A DNA stretch of 64,000 bases from Saccoglossus kowalevskii. Taxonomy: Eukaryota; Hemichordata; Enteropneusta; Harrimaniidae. Every line of letters starts with the position of its first letter. The stretch's first letter is position 1. The stretch covers positions 54,479 through 118,478 of the forward strand of contig NW_003142756.1 of NCBI RefSeq assembly GCF_000003605.2, written 5' to 3'. A program made the position numbers and the translations under genes. Positions 10,533 through 23,567 of this stretch are shown piece by piece. The notes beneath the pieces were generated by a model. That model saw only the letters and a list, made by a program, of their open reading frames with translations. It had not been told where the DNA came from and did not search any database.

Positions 10533-11531
10533 GGGCGTGGTTAGTACTTGCATGGGAGACTCCCGAAGTAAACAAGGTGTTGAATTTTGTTTTTCATCAC
10601 ACACATGGACAACATATAAAGCAACGTTCCTGCTGTCTTTCTTACTGTGATATCAATTATTTATAGTGCAAATTCGTGCAATTTTTGTAACTATTTTAAT
10701 TAATGGAAAGTTTTCAAATTCCTTCTCATTTTCAAGAACAAGTTATCGATGCTGTCGGCACGTAGTGGGTTTTAAGCTGTTAAAACACCGTGCAAAGTTG
10801 TTCAAAGTTGTGCAAAGTTATGGCAAAGTTGATAGATGTATTTGTATATATGAGCTTAGTTGTTGGTATATAAAAACGCGCAGTTGTAATGTCGACAAAT
10901 TTAATAAAAGCCAGGTGAACGCAGCCTATAAATGTTCACATGAGCTGACTGTAATATGTTAGAAAACAACGTGCAAAGTTTGAAAAATCGAAGGAAATGT
11001 TGGTGGAGTTGCTTGTATATTTAACCTAAGTCTTTGTCATGACAACCCAGCAGTTAAATTTCGAAAACATTAAGTAATTTTATCGAGAATGCCTCATATA
11101 TAAGTAGATTATCACAACAGCCAACCGAAAAATCGACAACAAACTGCTTACAAAGTTGTGAAAAGCGATTGCAAAGTAGGTAGTTTCATTCCAGATTGTT
11201 ACCTGTGATATCATATAAACAAGTCACATAGTTAAAAGTTCGTAAATGTGAATAAAAATGTCCTAAATAACCGTTAAATAACCGTAGTGTTACTCCGAGT
11301 ATGTAGAGGTCATAGGTCAATTCTAGAAGGTAGTTGTTCCAGCGATATCGATTTAAAACATCTGAAAACATGAAATAGCCGCCAATTCGGCTTAGTTTCA
11401 AATAATTTATGCAGCTGTATCGATTTAAAACATCTGAAAACATGAAATAGCCACCAATTCGGCTTAATTTCAAATAATGTATGCAGCTGTGTAGTTGGGT
11501 GACAGACAAATGTTTGAAGTAAAGCGCAATC
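10533..11531 (+). repeat. Satellite unit 12, class A, 999 bp with 72-bp duplication
   Basis: The longest unit. A segment from TATCGATTT to GCAGCTG is present twice (11346-11417 and 11418-11489). The two copies carry different variant states, so this is a chimera of two units. TTAGTACTTGC and GACTCCCGAAG. Confidence 0.95.
11346..11489 (+). repeat. 72-bp internal tandem duplication in unit 12
   Basis: TATCGATTT recurs at 11346 and 11418, exactly 72 bp apart. The first copy has GCCGCCAATT, GGCTTAGTTTC and TAATTTATGC; the second has GCCACCAATT, GGCTTAATTTC and TAATGTATGC. Each set is found in separate units elsewhere, so the duplication joined two different unit types at GCAGCTG/TATCG. Confidence 0.9.
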
Positions 11532-12458
11532 GGGCGTGGTTAGTACTTGCATGGGAGACTCCCGTAGTAAACAAGGTCTTGAATTTTGTTTTTCATCACA
11601 CACATGGACAACATATAAAGCAACGTTCCTGCTATCTTTCTTACTGTGATATCAATTATTTATAGTGCAAATTCGTGCAATTTTTGTAACTATTTTAATT
11701 AATGGAAAGTTTTCAAATTCCTTCTCATTTTCAAGAACAAGTTATCGATGCTGTCGGCACGTAGTGGGTTTTAAGCTCTTAAAACACCGTGCAAAGTTGT
11801 TCAAACTTGTGCAAAGTTATGGCAAAGTTGATAGATGTATTTGTATATATGAGCTAAGTTGTTGGTATATAAAAACGCGCAGTTGTAAAGTCGACAAATT
11901 TAATAAAAGCCAGGTGAACGCAGCCTATAAATGTTCACATGAGCTGACTGTAATATGTTAGAAAACAACGTGCAAAGTTTGAAAAATCGAAGGAAATGTT
12001 GGTGGAGTTGCTTGTATATTTAACCTAAGTTTTTGTCATGACAACCCAGCAGCTAATTTTCGAAAACATTAAGTAATTGTATCGAGAATGCCTCATATAT
12101 AAGTAGATTATCACAACAGCCAACCGAAAAATCGACAACAAACTGCTTACAAAGTTGTGAAAAGCGATTGCAAAGTAGGTAGTTTCATTCCGGATTGTTA
12201 CCTGTGATATCATATTAACAAGTCCCATAGTTAAAAGTTCGTAAATGTGAATAAAAATGTCCTAAATGACCGTTAAATAACCGTAGTGTTACTCCGAGTA
12301 TGTAGAGGTCATAGGTCAATTCTAGAAGGTATTTGTGCCAGCGATATCGATTTAAAATATCTGAAAACATGAAATAGCCGCCAATTCGGCTTAATTTCAA
12401 ATAATGTATGCAGCTGTGTAGTTGGGTGACAGACAAATGTTTGAAGTAAAGCGCAATA
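11532..12458 (+). repeat. Satellite unit 13, class A, 927 bp
   Basis: It has AAGCTCTTAAAACACC and TCAAACTTGTG, private changes shared only with unit 32, which lies 17602 bp downstream. Confidence 0.95.
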
Positions 12459-13383
12459 GGGCGTGGTTAGCACTTGCATGGGAGACTTCGGTAGTAAACA
12501 AGCGTTGAATTTTGTTTTTCATCGCATACATGGACAACATATAAAGCAACGTTCCTGCTGTCTTTCTTACTGTGATATCAATTATTTATAGTGCAAATTC
12601 GTGCAATTTTTGTAACTATTTTAATTAATGGAAAGTTTTCAAATTCCTTCTAATTTTCAAGAACAAGTTATCGATGCTGTCGGCACGTAGTGGGTTTTAA
12701 GCTGTTAAAACACCGTGCAAAGTTGTTCAAAGTTGTGCAAAGTTATGGCAAAGTTGATAGATGTATTTGTATATATGAGCTAAGTTGTTGGTATATAAAA
12801 ACGCGGAGTTGTAAAGTCGACAAATTTAATAAAAGCCAGGTGAACGCAGCCTATAAATGTTCACATGAGCTGACTGTAATATGTTAGAAAACAACGTGCA
12901 AAGTTTGAAAAATCGAAGGAAATGTTGGTGGAGTTGCTTGTATATTTAACCTAAGTCTTTGTCATGACAACCCAGCAGTTAAATTTCGAAAACATTAAGT
13001 AATTGTATCGAGAATGCCTCATATATAAGTAGATTATCACAACAGCCAACCGAAAAATCGACAACAAACTGCTTACAAAGTTGTGAAAAGCGATTGCAAA
13101 GTAGGTAGTTTCATTCCGGATTGTTACCTGTGATATCATATTAACAAGTCCCATAGTTAAAAGTTCGTAAATGTGAATAAAAATGTCCTAAATGACCGTT
13201 AAATAACCGTAGTGTAACTCCGAGTATGTAGAGGTCATAGGTCAATTGTAGAAGGTATTTGTGCCAGCGATATCGATTTAAAACATCTGAAAACATGAAA
13301 TAGCCGCCAATTCGGCTTAGTTTCAAATAATTTATGCAGCTGTGTTGTTGGGTGACCGACAAATGTTTGAATAAAGCTCAATC
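12459..13383 (+). repeat. Satellite unit 14, class A, 925 bp
   Basis: AATAGGGCGTGG at the phase point, GACTTCGGTAG, and ACGCGGAGTTG. The same set recurs in unit 54, 37036 bp downstream. Confidence 0.95.
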
Positions 13384-14309
13384 GGGCGTGGTTAGCACTT
13401 ACATGGGAGACTTCCGTAGTAAACAAGCGTTGAATTTTGTTTTTCATCGCATACATGGACAATATATAAAGCAACGTTCCTGCTATCTTTCTTACTGTGA
13501 TATCAATTATTTATAGTGCAAAATCTTGCAATTTTTGTAACTATTTTAATTAATGGAAAGTTTTCAAATTCCTTCTAATTTTCAAGAACAAGTTATCGAT
13601 GCTGTCGGCACGTAGTGGGTTTTAAGCTGTTAAAACACCGTGCAAAGTTGTTCAAAGTTGTGCAAAGTTATGGCAAAGTTGATAGATGTATTTGTATATA
13701 TGAGCTTAGTTGTTGGTATATAAAAACGCGCAGTTGTAAAGTCGACAAATTTAATAAAAGCCAGGTGAACGCAGCCTATAAATGTTCACATGAGCTGACT
13801 GTAATATGTTAGAAAACAACGTGCAAAGTTTGAAAAATCGAAGGAAACCTTGGTGGAGTTGCTTGTATATTTAACCTAAGTCTTTGTCATGACAACCCAG
13901 CTGTTAAATTTCGAAAACATTAAGTAATTTTATCGAGAATGCCTCATACATAAGTAGATTATCACAACAACCAACCGAAAAATCGACAACAAACTGCTTA
14001 CAAATTTGTGAAAAGCGATTGCAAAGTAGGTAGTTTCATTCCAGATTGTTACCTGTGATATCATATAAACAAGTCACATAGTTAAAAGTTCGTAAATGTG
14101 AATAAAAATGTCCTAAATGACCGTTAAATAACCGTAGTGTTACTCCGAGTATGTAGAGGTCATAGGTCAATTCTAGAAGGTATTTGTGCCCGCGATATCG
14201 ATTTAAAACATCTGAAAACATGAAACAGCCGCCAATTCGGCTTAATTTCAAATAATGTATGCAGCTGTGTAGTTGGGTGACAGACAAATGTTTGAAGTAA
14301 AGCGCAATC
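13384..14309 (+). repeat. Satellite unit 15, class A, 926 bp
   Basis: TTAGCACTTACATGGGAGAC in the 5S-like part, with TTTGAATAAAGCTC before it. GAAACCTTGG near 13845 is private. The left part matches unit 55. Confidence 0.95.
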
Positions 14310-15234
14310 GGGCGTGGTTAGCACTTGCATGGGAGACTTCCGTAGTAAACAAGCGTTGAATTTTGTTTTTCATCGCATACATGGACAACATATAAAGCAA
14401 CGTTCCTGCTGTCTTTCTTACTGTGATATCAATTATTTATAGTGCAAATTCGTGCAATTTTTGTAACTATTTTAATTAATGGAAAGTTTTCAAATTCCTT
14501 CTAATTTTCAAGAACAAGTTATCAATGCTGTCGGCACGTAGTGGGTTTTAAGCTGTTAAACCACCGTGCAAAGTTGTTCAAAGTTGTGAAAAGTTATGGC
14601 AAAGTTGATAGATGTATTTGTATATATGAGCTAAGTTGTTGGTATATAAAAACGGGCAGTTGTAAAGTCGACAAATTTAATAAAAGCCAGGTGAACGCAG
14701 CCTATAAATGTTCACATGAGCTGACTGTAATATGTTAGAAAACAACGTGCAAAGTTTGAAAAATCGAAGGAAATGTTGGTGGAGTTGCTTGTATATTTAA
14801 CCTAAGTCCTTGTCATGACAACCCAGCAGTTAAATTTCGAAAACATTAAGTAATTGTATCGAAAATGCCTCATATATAAGTAGATCATCACAACAGCCAA
14901 CCGAAAAATCGACAACAAACTGCTTACAAAGTTGTGAAAAGCGATTGCAAAGTAGGTAGTTTCATTCGGGATTGTTACCTGTGATATCATATTAACAAGT
15001 CCCATAGTTAAAAGTTCGTAAATGTGAATACAAATGTCTAAATGACCGTTAAATAACCGTAGTGTAACTCCGAGTATGTAGAGGTCATAGGTCAATTGTA
15101 GAAGGTATTTGTGCCAGCGATATCGATTTAAAACATCTGAAAACATGAAATAGCCGCCAATTCGGCTTAATTTCAAATAATGTATGCAGCTGTGTAGTTG
15201 GGTGACAGACAAATGTTTGAAGTAAAGTGCAATC
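14310..15234 (+). repeat. Satellite unit 16, class A', 925 bp
   Basis: AAACCACCG and AACGGGCAG. Further on it has TTCATTCGGG in place of TTCATTCCGG, GAATACAAATG and GTGTAACTCC, so the right half belongs to another lineage. Confidence 0.95.
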
Positions 15235-16160
15235 GGGCGTGGTTAGCACTTGCATGGGAGACTTCGGTAGTAAACAAGCGTTGAATTTTGTTTTTCATCG
15301 CATACATGGACAACATATAAAGCAACGTTCCTGCTGTCTTTCTTACTGTGATATCAATTATTTATAGTGCAAATTCGTGCAATTTTTGTAACTATTTTAA
15401 TTAATGGAAAGTTTTCAAATTCCTTCTCATTTTCAAGAACAAGTTATCGATGCTGTCGGCACGTAGTGGGTTTTAAGCTGTTAAAACACCGTGCAAAGTT
15501 GTTCAAAGTTGTGCAAAGTTATGGCAAAGTTGATAGATGTATTTGTATATATGAGCTAAGAAGTTGGTATATAAAAACGCGCAGTTGTAAAGTCGACAAA
15601 TTTAATAAAAGCCAGGTGAACGCAGCCTATAAATGTTCACATGAGCTGACTGTAATATGTTAGAAAACAACGTGCAAAGTTTGAAAAATCGAAGGAAATG
15701 TTGGTGGAGTTGCTTGTATATTTAACCTAAGTCTTTGTCATGACAACCCAGCAGTTAAATTTCGAAAACATTAAGTAATTGTATCGAGAATGCCTCATAT
15801 ATAAGTAGATTATCACAACAGCCAACCGAAAAATCGACAACAAACTGCTTACAAAGTTGTGAAAAGCGATTGCAAAGTAGGTAGTTTCATTCCGGATTGT
15901 TACCTGTGATATCATATTAACAAGTCCCATAGTTAAAAGTTCGTAAATGTGAATAAAAATGTCATAAATGACCGTTAAATAACCGTAGTGTTACTCCGAG
16001 TATGTAGAGGTCATAGGTCAATTCTAGAAGGTATTTGTGCCAGCGATATCGATTTAAAACATCTGAAAACATGAAATAGCCGCCAATTCGGCTTAATTTC
16101 AAATAATGTATGAAGCTGTGTAGTTGGGTGACAGACAAATGTTTGAAGTAAAGCGCAATC
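15235..16160 (+). repeat. Satellite unit 17, class A, 926 bp
   Basis: GAGCTAAGAAGTTGG replaces GAGCTAAGTTGTTGG (about 15553), a change shared with units 32 and 33. GACTTCGGTAG in the 5S-like part. Confidence 0.95.
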
Positions 16161-17086
16161 GGGCGTGGTTAGCACTTGCATGGGAGACTTCCGTAGTAAA
16201 CAATCGTTGAATTGTGTTTTTCATCGCATACATGGACAACATATAAAGCAACGTTCCTGCTGTCTTTCTTACTGTGATATCAATTATTTATAGTGCAAAT
16301 TCGTGCAATTTTTGTAACTATTTTAATTAATGGAAAGTTTTCAAATTCCTTCTCATTTTCAAGAACAAGTTATCGATGCTGTCGGCACGTAGTGGGTTTT
16401 AAGCTGTTAAAACACCGTGCAAAGTTGTTCAAAGTTGTGAAAAGTTATGGCAAAGTTGATAGATGTATTTGTATATATGAGCTAAGTTGTTGGTATATAA
16501 AAACGCGCAGTTGTAAAGTCGACAAATTTAATAAAAGCCAGGTGAACGCAGCCTATAAATGTTCACATGAGCTGACTGTAATATGTTAGAAAACAACGTG
16601 CAAAGTTTGAAAAATCGAAGGAAATGTTGGTGGGGTTGCTTGTATATTTACCTAAGTCTTTTGTCATGACAACCCAGCAGTTAAATTTCGAAAACATTAA
16701 GTAATTGTATCGCGAATGCCTCATATATAAGTAGTTTATCACAACAGCCAACCGAAAAATCGACAACAAACTGCTTACAAAGTTTTGAAAAGCGATTGCA
16801 AAGTAGGTAGTTTCATTCGGGAATGTTACCTGTGATATCATATTAACAAGTCCCATAGTTAAATGTTCGTAAACGTGAATAAAAATGTCCTAAATGACCG
16901 TTAAATAACCGTAGTGCTACTCCGAGTATGTAGAGGTCATTGGTCAATTCTAGAAGGTATTTGTGCTAGCGATATCGATTTAAAACATCTGCAAACATGA
17001 AATAGCCGCCAATTCGGCTTAATTTCAAATAATGTATGCATATGTGTGGTTGGGTGACCGACAAATGTTTGAAGTAAAGCACAATC
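16161..17086 (+). repeat. Satellite unit 18, class A, 926 bp
   Basis: AACAATCGTTGAATTGTG after the 5S-like part is shared with unit 34, exactly 14816 bp downstream. Later it has TTCATTCGGGAATG, CTGCAAACATG and GTGCTACTCC. Confidence 0.95.
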
Positions 17087-18011
17087 AGGCGTGGTTAGCA
17101 CTTGCATGGGAGACTTCCGTAGTAAACAAGGTGTTGAATTTTGTTTTTCATCGCATACATGGACAATATATAAAGCAACGTTCCTGCTATCTTTCTTACT
17201 GTGATATCAATTATTTATAGTGCAAAATCGTGCAATTTTTGTAACTATTTTAATTAATGGAAAGTTTTCAAATTCCTTCTAATTTTCAAGAAAAAGATAT
17301 CGATGCTGTCGGCACGTAGTGGGTTTTAAGCTGTTAAAACACCGTGTAAAGTTGTTCAAAGTTGTGTAAAGTTATGGCAAAGTTGATAGATGTATTTGTA
17401 TATATGAGCTAAGTTGTTGGTATATAAAAATGCGCAGTTGTAAAGTCGACAAAGTTAATAAAAGCCAGGTGAACGCAGTCTATAAATGTTCACATGAGCT
17501 GACTGTAATATGTTAGAAAACAACGTGCAAAGTTGGAAAAATCGAAGGAAATGTTGGTGGAGTAGCTTGTATATTTAACCTAAGTCTTTGTCATGACAAC
17601 CCAGCAGTTAAATTTCGAAAACATTAAGTAATTGTATCGAGAATGCCATATATATAAGTAGATTATCACAACAGCCAACCGACAAATCGACAACAAACTG
17701 CTTACAAAGTCGTGAAAAGCGATTGCAAAGTAGGTAGTTACATTCCGGATTGTTACCTGTGATATCATATTAACAAGTCCCATAGTTAAAAGTTCGTAAA
17801 TGTGAATAAAAATGTCCTAAATGACCGTTAAATAACCGTAATGTTACTCCGAGTATGTAAAGGTCATAGGTCAATTCTAGAAGGTATTTGTGCCAGCGAT
17901 ATCGATTTAAAACACTGAAAATATGAAATGGCCGCCAATTCGGCTTAGTTTCAAATAATTTATGCAGCTGTGTTGCTAGGTGACCGACAAATGTTTGAAT
18001 AAAACACAATC
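17087..18011 (+). repeat. Satellite unit 19, class A, 925 bp
   Basis: Phase motif is CAGGCGTGG. GTGTAAAG replaces GTGCAAAG twice in the CAAAG cluster, and AAAAAGATATCGATG adds an extra GATATC. GACAAAGTTAATAAAAG variant. Confidence 0.95.
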
Positions 18012-18073
18012 GGGCGTGGTTAGCACTTACATGTGAGACTTCGGTGGTAAACAAGCATTGAATTTTGTTTTTT
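17997..18073 (+). pseudogene. Most diverged 5S-like segment version (unit 20)
   Basis: Box C start reads CTTACATGTGAGACTTCGG, two further changes (TTAC and GTG) from the common satellite form, and the box A region has lost bases (GAATAAAACAC). T-run of six at 18068-18073. Units 40, 45, 47 and 62 carry the same box C version. Confidence 0.8.
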
Positions 18074-18937
18074 CATCACACACATGGACAATATATAAAG
18101 CAACGTTCCTGCTATCTTTCTTACTGTGATATCAATTATTTATAGTGCAAAATCGTGCAATTTTTGTAACTATTTTAATTAATGGAATTTTTTCAAATTC
18201 ATTCTAATTTTCAAGAACAAGTTATCGATGCTGTTGCCACGTAGTGGGTTTTAAGCTGTTAAAATACCGTTCAAGGTGATTGCAAAGTTGTGCAAAGTTA
18301 TGGCAAAGTTGATAGATGTATTTGTCTATATGAGCTAAGTTGTTGGTATATAAAATCGCGCAGTTGTAAAGTCGACAAATTTAATAAAAGCCAGGTGAAC
18401 GCCGTCTATAAATGTTCACATGAGCTGACTGTAATATGTTAGAAAACAACGTGCAAAGTTTGAAAAATCGAAGGAAATGTTGGTGGAATTGCTTGTATAT
18501 TTAACCTAAGTTTTTGTCATGACTACCCAGCAGTTAAATTTCGAAAACATTAAGTAATTGTATCGAGAATGCCTCATATATAAGTAGATTATCACAACAG
18601 CCAACCGAAAAATCGACAACAAACTGCTTACAATGTTGTGAAAAGCGATTGCAAATAGTAGTTTCATTCCCGGATTGTTACCTGTGATATCATATTAACA
18701 AGTCCCATAGTTAAAAGTTTGTAAATGTGAATAAAAATGTCTTAAATGACCGTTAAATACCGTAGTGTTACTCCGAGTATGTAGAGGTCATAGGTCAATT
18801 CTAGAAGATATTTGTGCCAGCGATATCGATTTAAAACATCTGAAAACATAAAATAGCCGCCAATTCGGCTTAGTTTCAAATAATTTATGCAGCTGTGTGT
18901 TTGGGTAACAGACAAATGTTTGAAGTAAAGCACAATT
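18012..18937 (+). repeat. Satellite unit 20, class C, 926 bp, degenerate 5S-like part
   Basis: CTTACATGTGAGACTTCGG in the 5S-like part, the most diverged box C version, shared with units 40, 45, 47 and 62. TTAAAATACCG class C region, and GGAATTTTTTC after TTAATTAAT. Confidence 0.95.
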
Positions 18938-19864
18938 GGGCGTGGTTAGCACTTGCATGGGAGTCTCGCGTAGTAAACAAGGTGTTGAATTGTGTTTTTC
19001 ATCACACACAAGGACAATATATAAAGCAACGTTCCTGCTATCTTTCTCACTGTGATATCAATTATTTATAGTACAAAATCGTGCAATTTTTGAAACTCTT
19101 TTAATTAATGGAAAGTTTTCAAATTCATTCTAATTTTCAAGAACAAGTTATCGATGCTGTTGGCACGTAGTGGGTTTTAAGCTGTTAAAATACCGTTCAA
19201 AGTGATTGCAAAGTTGTGCAAAGTTATGGCAAAGTTGATAGATGTATTTGTATATATGAGCTAAGTTGTTGGTATATAAAAACGCGCAGTTGTAAAGTCG
19301 ACAAATTTAATAAAAGCCAGGTGAACGCAGCCTATAAATGTTCACATGAGCTGACTGTAATATGTTAGAAAACAACGTGCAAAGTTTGAAAATCGAAGGA
19401 AATGTTGGTGGGGTTGCTTGTATATTTAACCTGAGTCTTTGTCATGACAACCCAGCAGTTAAATTTCGAAAATATTAAGTAATTGTATCGAGAATGCCTC
19501 ATATATAAGCAGATATTCACAACAGCCAACCGAAAAATCGACAACAAACTGCTTACAAAGTCGTGAAAAGCGATTGCAAAGTAGGTAGTTTCATTCCGGA
19601 TTGTTACCTGTGATATCATATTAACAAGTCCCATAGTTAAAAGTTCGTAAATGTGAATAAAAATGTCCTAAATGACCGTTAAATAACCGTAGTGTTACTC
19701 CGAGTATGTAGAGGTCATAGGTCAATTCTAGAAGATATTTGTGCCAGCGATATCGATTTAAAACATCTGAAAACATAAAATAGCCGCCAATTCGGCTTAG
19801 TTTCAAATAATTTATGCAGCTGTGTGTTTGGGTAACAGACAAATGTTTGAAGTAAAGCACAATT
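18938..19864 (+). repeat. Satellite unit 21, class C, 927 bp
   Basis: Phase motif TTGGGCGTGG, then GGGAGTCTCGCG. TTAAAATACCG with the A-type long spacer and TATATAAAAACG. Confidence 0.95.
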
Positions 19865-20786
19865 GGGCGTGGTTAGCACTTGCATGGGAGTCTCCCGTAG
19901 TAAACAAAGTGTTGAATTGAGTTTTTCATCACACACAAGACAATATATAAAGCAACGTTCCTGCTATCTTTCTCACTGTGATATCATTATTTATAGTGCA
20001 AATCGTGCAATTTTTGTAACTATTTTAATTAATGGAAAGTTTTCAAATTCATTCTAATTTTCAAGAACAAGTTATCGATGCTGTCGGCACGTAGTGGGTT
20101 TTAAGCTGTCAAAACACTTTCAAAGTGATTGCAAAGTTGTGCAAAGTTATGGCAATTTGATAGATGTATTTGTCTATATGACCTAAGTTGGTATTATATA
20201 AAATCGCGCAGTTGTAAAGTCGACAAATTTAATAAAAGCCAGGTGAACGCCGTCTATAAATGTTCACATGAGCTGACTGTAATATGTTAGAAAACAACGT
20301 GCAAAGTTGGAAAAATCGAAGGAAATGTTGGTGGAGTTGCTTGTATATTTAACCTAAGTTTTGTCATGACAACCCAGCAGTTAAATTTCGAAAACATTAA
20401 GTAATTGTATCGAGAATGCCTCATATATAAGTAGATTATCACAACAGCCAACCGAAAAATCGACAACAAACTGCTTACAAAGTTGTGAAAAGCGATTGCA
20501 AAGTAGGTAGTTTCATTCCGGATTGTTACCTGTGATATCATATTAACAAGTCCCATAGTTAAAAGTTCGTAAATGTGAATAAAAATGTCCTAAATGACCG
20601 TTAAATAACCGTAGTGTTACTCCGAGAATGTAGAGGTCATAGGTCAATTCTAGAAGGTATTTGTTCCAGCGATATCGATTTAAAACATCTGAAAACATGA
20701 AATAGCCGCCAATTCGGCTTAATTTCAAATAATTTATGTAGCTGTGTTGTTGGGTGATCGACAAATGTTTAAAGTAAAGCGCAATC
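19865..20786 (+). repeat. Satellite unit 22, class B, 922 bp
   Basis: TTGGGCGTGG and GGGAGTCTCCCG on the left, class B (AAAACACTTTCAAAG) on the right. Several one-base losses (CAAGACAATAT, GATATCATTATT, GCAAATCG, AAGTTTTGTC) explain the shorter length. Confidence 0.95.
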
Positions 20787-21711
20787 GGGCGTGGTTAGCA
20801 CTTGCATGGGAGACTTCCGTAGTAAAGAAGCGTTGAATTTTGTTTTTCATCGCATACATGGACAATATATAAAGCAACGTTCCTGCTATCTTTCTTACTG
20901 TGATATCAATTATTTATAGTGCAAAATCGTGCAATTTTTGTAACTATTTTAATTAATGGAAAGTTTTCAAATTCCTTCTAATTTTCAAGAACAAGTTATC
21001 GATGCTGTCGGCACGTAGTGGGTTTTAAGCTGTCAAAACACCTTTCAAAGTGATTGCAAAGTTGTGCAAAGTTATGGCAATTTGATAGATGTATTTGTCT
21101 ATATGACCTCAATTGGTATTATATAAAATCGCGCAGTTGTAAAGTCGACAAATTTAATAAAAGCCAGGTGAACGCCGTCTATAAATGTTCACATGAGCTG
21201 ACTGTAATATGTTAGAAAACAACGTGCAAAGTTTGAAAAATCGAAGGAAATGTTGGTGGAGTTGCTTGTATATTTAACCTAAGTTTTGTCATGACAACCC
21301 AGCAGTTAAATTTCGAAAACATTAAGTAATTGTATCGAGAATGCCTCATATATAAGTAGATTATCACAACAGCCAACCGAAAAATCGACAACAAACTGCT
21401 TACAAAGTCGTGAAAAGCGATTGCAAAGTAGGTAGTTACATTCCGGATTGTTACCTGTGATATCATATTAACAAATCCCATAGTTAAAAGTTCGTAAATG
21501 TGAATAAAAATGGCCTAAATGACCGTTAAATAACCGTAGTGTTACTCCGAGTATGTAGAGGTCATAGGTCAATTCTAGAAGATATTTGTGCCAGCGATAT
21601 CGATTTAAAACATCTGAAAACATAAAATAGCCGCCAATTCGGCTTAGTTTCAAATAATTTATGCAGCTGTGTGTTTGGGTAACAGACAAATGTTTGAAGT
21701 AAAGCACAATT
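20787..21711 (+). repeat. Satellite unit 23, class B, 925 bp
   Basis: GTAAAGAAGCG replaces GTAAACAAGCG. AAAACACCTTTCAAAG class B variant. TTACATTCCGG replaces TTTCATTCCGG. Confidence 0.95.
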
Positions 21712-22639
21712 GGGCGTGGTTAGCACTTGCATGGGAGTCTCCCGTAGTAAACAAGGTGTTGAATTGTGTTTTTCATCACACACAAGGACAATATATAAAG
21801 CAACGTTCCTGCTATCTTTCTCACTGTGATATCAATTATTTATAGTACAAAATCGTGCAATTTTTGTAACTATTTTAATTAATGGAAAGTTTTCAAATTC
21901 ATTCTAATTTTCAAGAACAAGTTATCGATGCTGTTGGCACGTAGTGGGTTTTAAGCTGTTAAAATACCGTTCAAAGTGATTGCAAAGTTGTGCAAAGTTA
22001 TGGTAAAGTTGATAGATGTATTTGTATATATGAGCTAAGTTGTTGGTATATAAAAACGCGCAGTTGTAAAGTCGACAAATTTAATAAAAGCCAGGTGAAC
22101 GCAGTCTATAAATGTTCACATGAGCTGACTGTAATATGTTAGAAAACAACGTGCAAAGTTTGAAAAATCGAAGGAAATGTTGGTGGAGTTGCTTGTATAT
22201 TTAACCTAAGTTTTTGTCATGACAACCCAGCAGTTAAATTTCGAAAACATTAAGTAATTGTATCGAGAATGCCTCATATATAAGTAGATTATCACAACAG
22301 CCAACCGAAAAATCGACAACAAACTGCTTACAAAGTCGTGAAAAGCGATTGCAAAGTAGGTAGTTACATTCCGGATTGTTACCTGTGATATCATATTAAC
22401 AAGTCCCATAGTTAAAAGTTCGTAAATGTGAATAAATATGTCCTAAATGACCGTTAAATAACCGTAGTGTTACTCCGAGTATGTAGAGGTCATAGGTCAA
22501 TTCTAGAAGGTATTTGTGCCAGCGATATCGATTTAAAACATCTGAAAACATAAAATAGCCGCCAATTCGACTTAGTTTCAAATAATTTATGCAGCTGTGT
22601 GTTTGGGTAACAGACAAATGATTGAAGTAAAGAACAATC
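21712..22639 (+). repeat. Satellite unit 24, class C, 928 bp
   Basis: TTGGGCGTGG, GGGAGTCTCCCG, TTAAAATACCG. The left part matches units 21 and 37. Confidence 0.95.
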
Positions 22640-23567
22640 AGGCGTGGTTAGTACTTGCATGGGAGACTCTTGTAGTAAACAATGGGTTGAATTTTGTTTT
22701 TCATCACACACATGGACAATATATAAAGCAACGTTCCTGCTGTCTTTCTTACTGTGATATCAATTATTTATAGTGCAAATTCGTGCAATTTTTGTAACTA
22801 TTTTAATTAATGGAAAGTTTTCAAATTCCTTCTAATTATCAAGAACAAGTTATCGATGCTGTCGGCACATAGTGGGTTTTAAGCTGTCAAAACACCGTTC
22901 AAAGTGATTGCAAAGATGTGCAAACTTATGGCAATTTGATAGATGTATTTGTCTATATGACCTAAGTTGGTATTATATAAAATCGCGCAGTTGTAAAGTC
23001 GACAAATTTAATAAAAGCCAGGTGAACGCCGTCTATAAATGTTCACATGAGCTGACTGTAATATGTTAGAAAACAACGTGCAAAGTTTGAAAAATCGAAG
23101 AAAATGTTGGTGGAGTTGCTTGTATATTTAACCTAAGTTTTTGTCATGACAATCCCGCAGTTAAGTTTGGAAAACATTAAGTAATTGTATCGAAAATGCC
23201 TCATATATAAGTAGATTATCACAACAGCCAACCGAAAAATCGACAACAAACTGCTTACAAAGTCGTGAAAAGCGATTGCAAAGTAGGTAGTTTCATTCCG
23301 GATTGTTACCTGTGATATCATATTAACAAGTCCCATAGTTAAAAGTTCGTAAATGTGAATAAAAATGTCCTAAATGACCGTTAAATAACCGTAGTGTTAC
23401 TCCGAGTATGTAGAGGTCATAGGTCACTTCTAGAAGATATTTGTGCCAGCGATATCGATTTAAAACATCTGAAAACATGAAATGGCCCGCCAATTCGGCT
23501 TAGTTTCAAATAAGTTATGCAGCTGTGTTGTTGGGTGACCGACAAATGTTTGAAGTAAACCACAATC
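22640..23567 (+). repeat. Satellite unit 25, class B, 928 bp
   Basis: CAGGCGTGGTTAGTACTTG and GACTCTTG. It has GCACATAGTGGG, and half of the AATCCCGCAG patch (about 23151-23170) without the CAGTCATTG half, so the conversion patch ends inside. Confidence 0.95.

Noticed and set aside
12921-13133. CENP-B box
   Set aside because: GTTTCATTCCGGA and GTTTCATTCGGGA look vaguely similar but do not have TTCG, A and CGGG at the required spacing on either strand.
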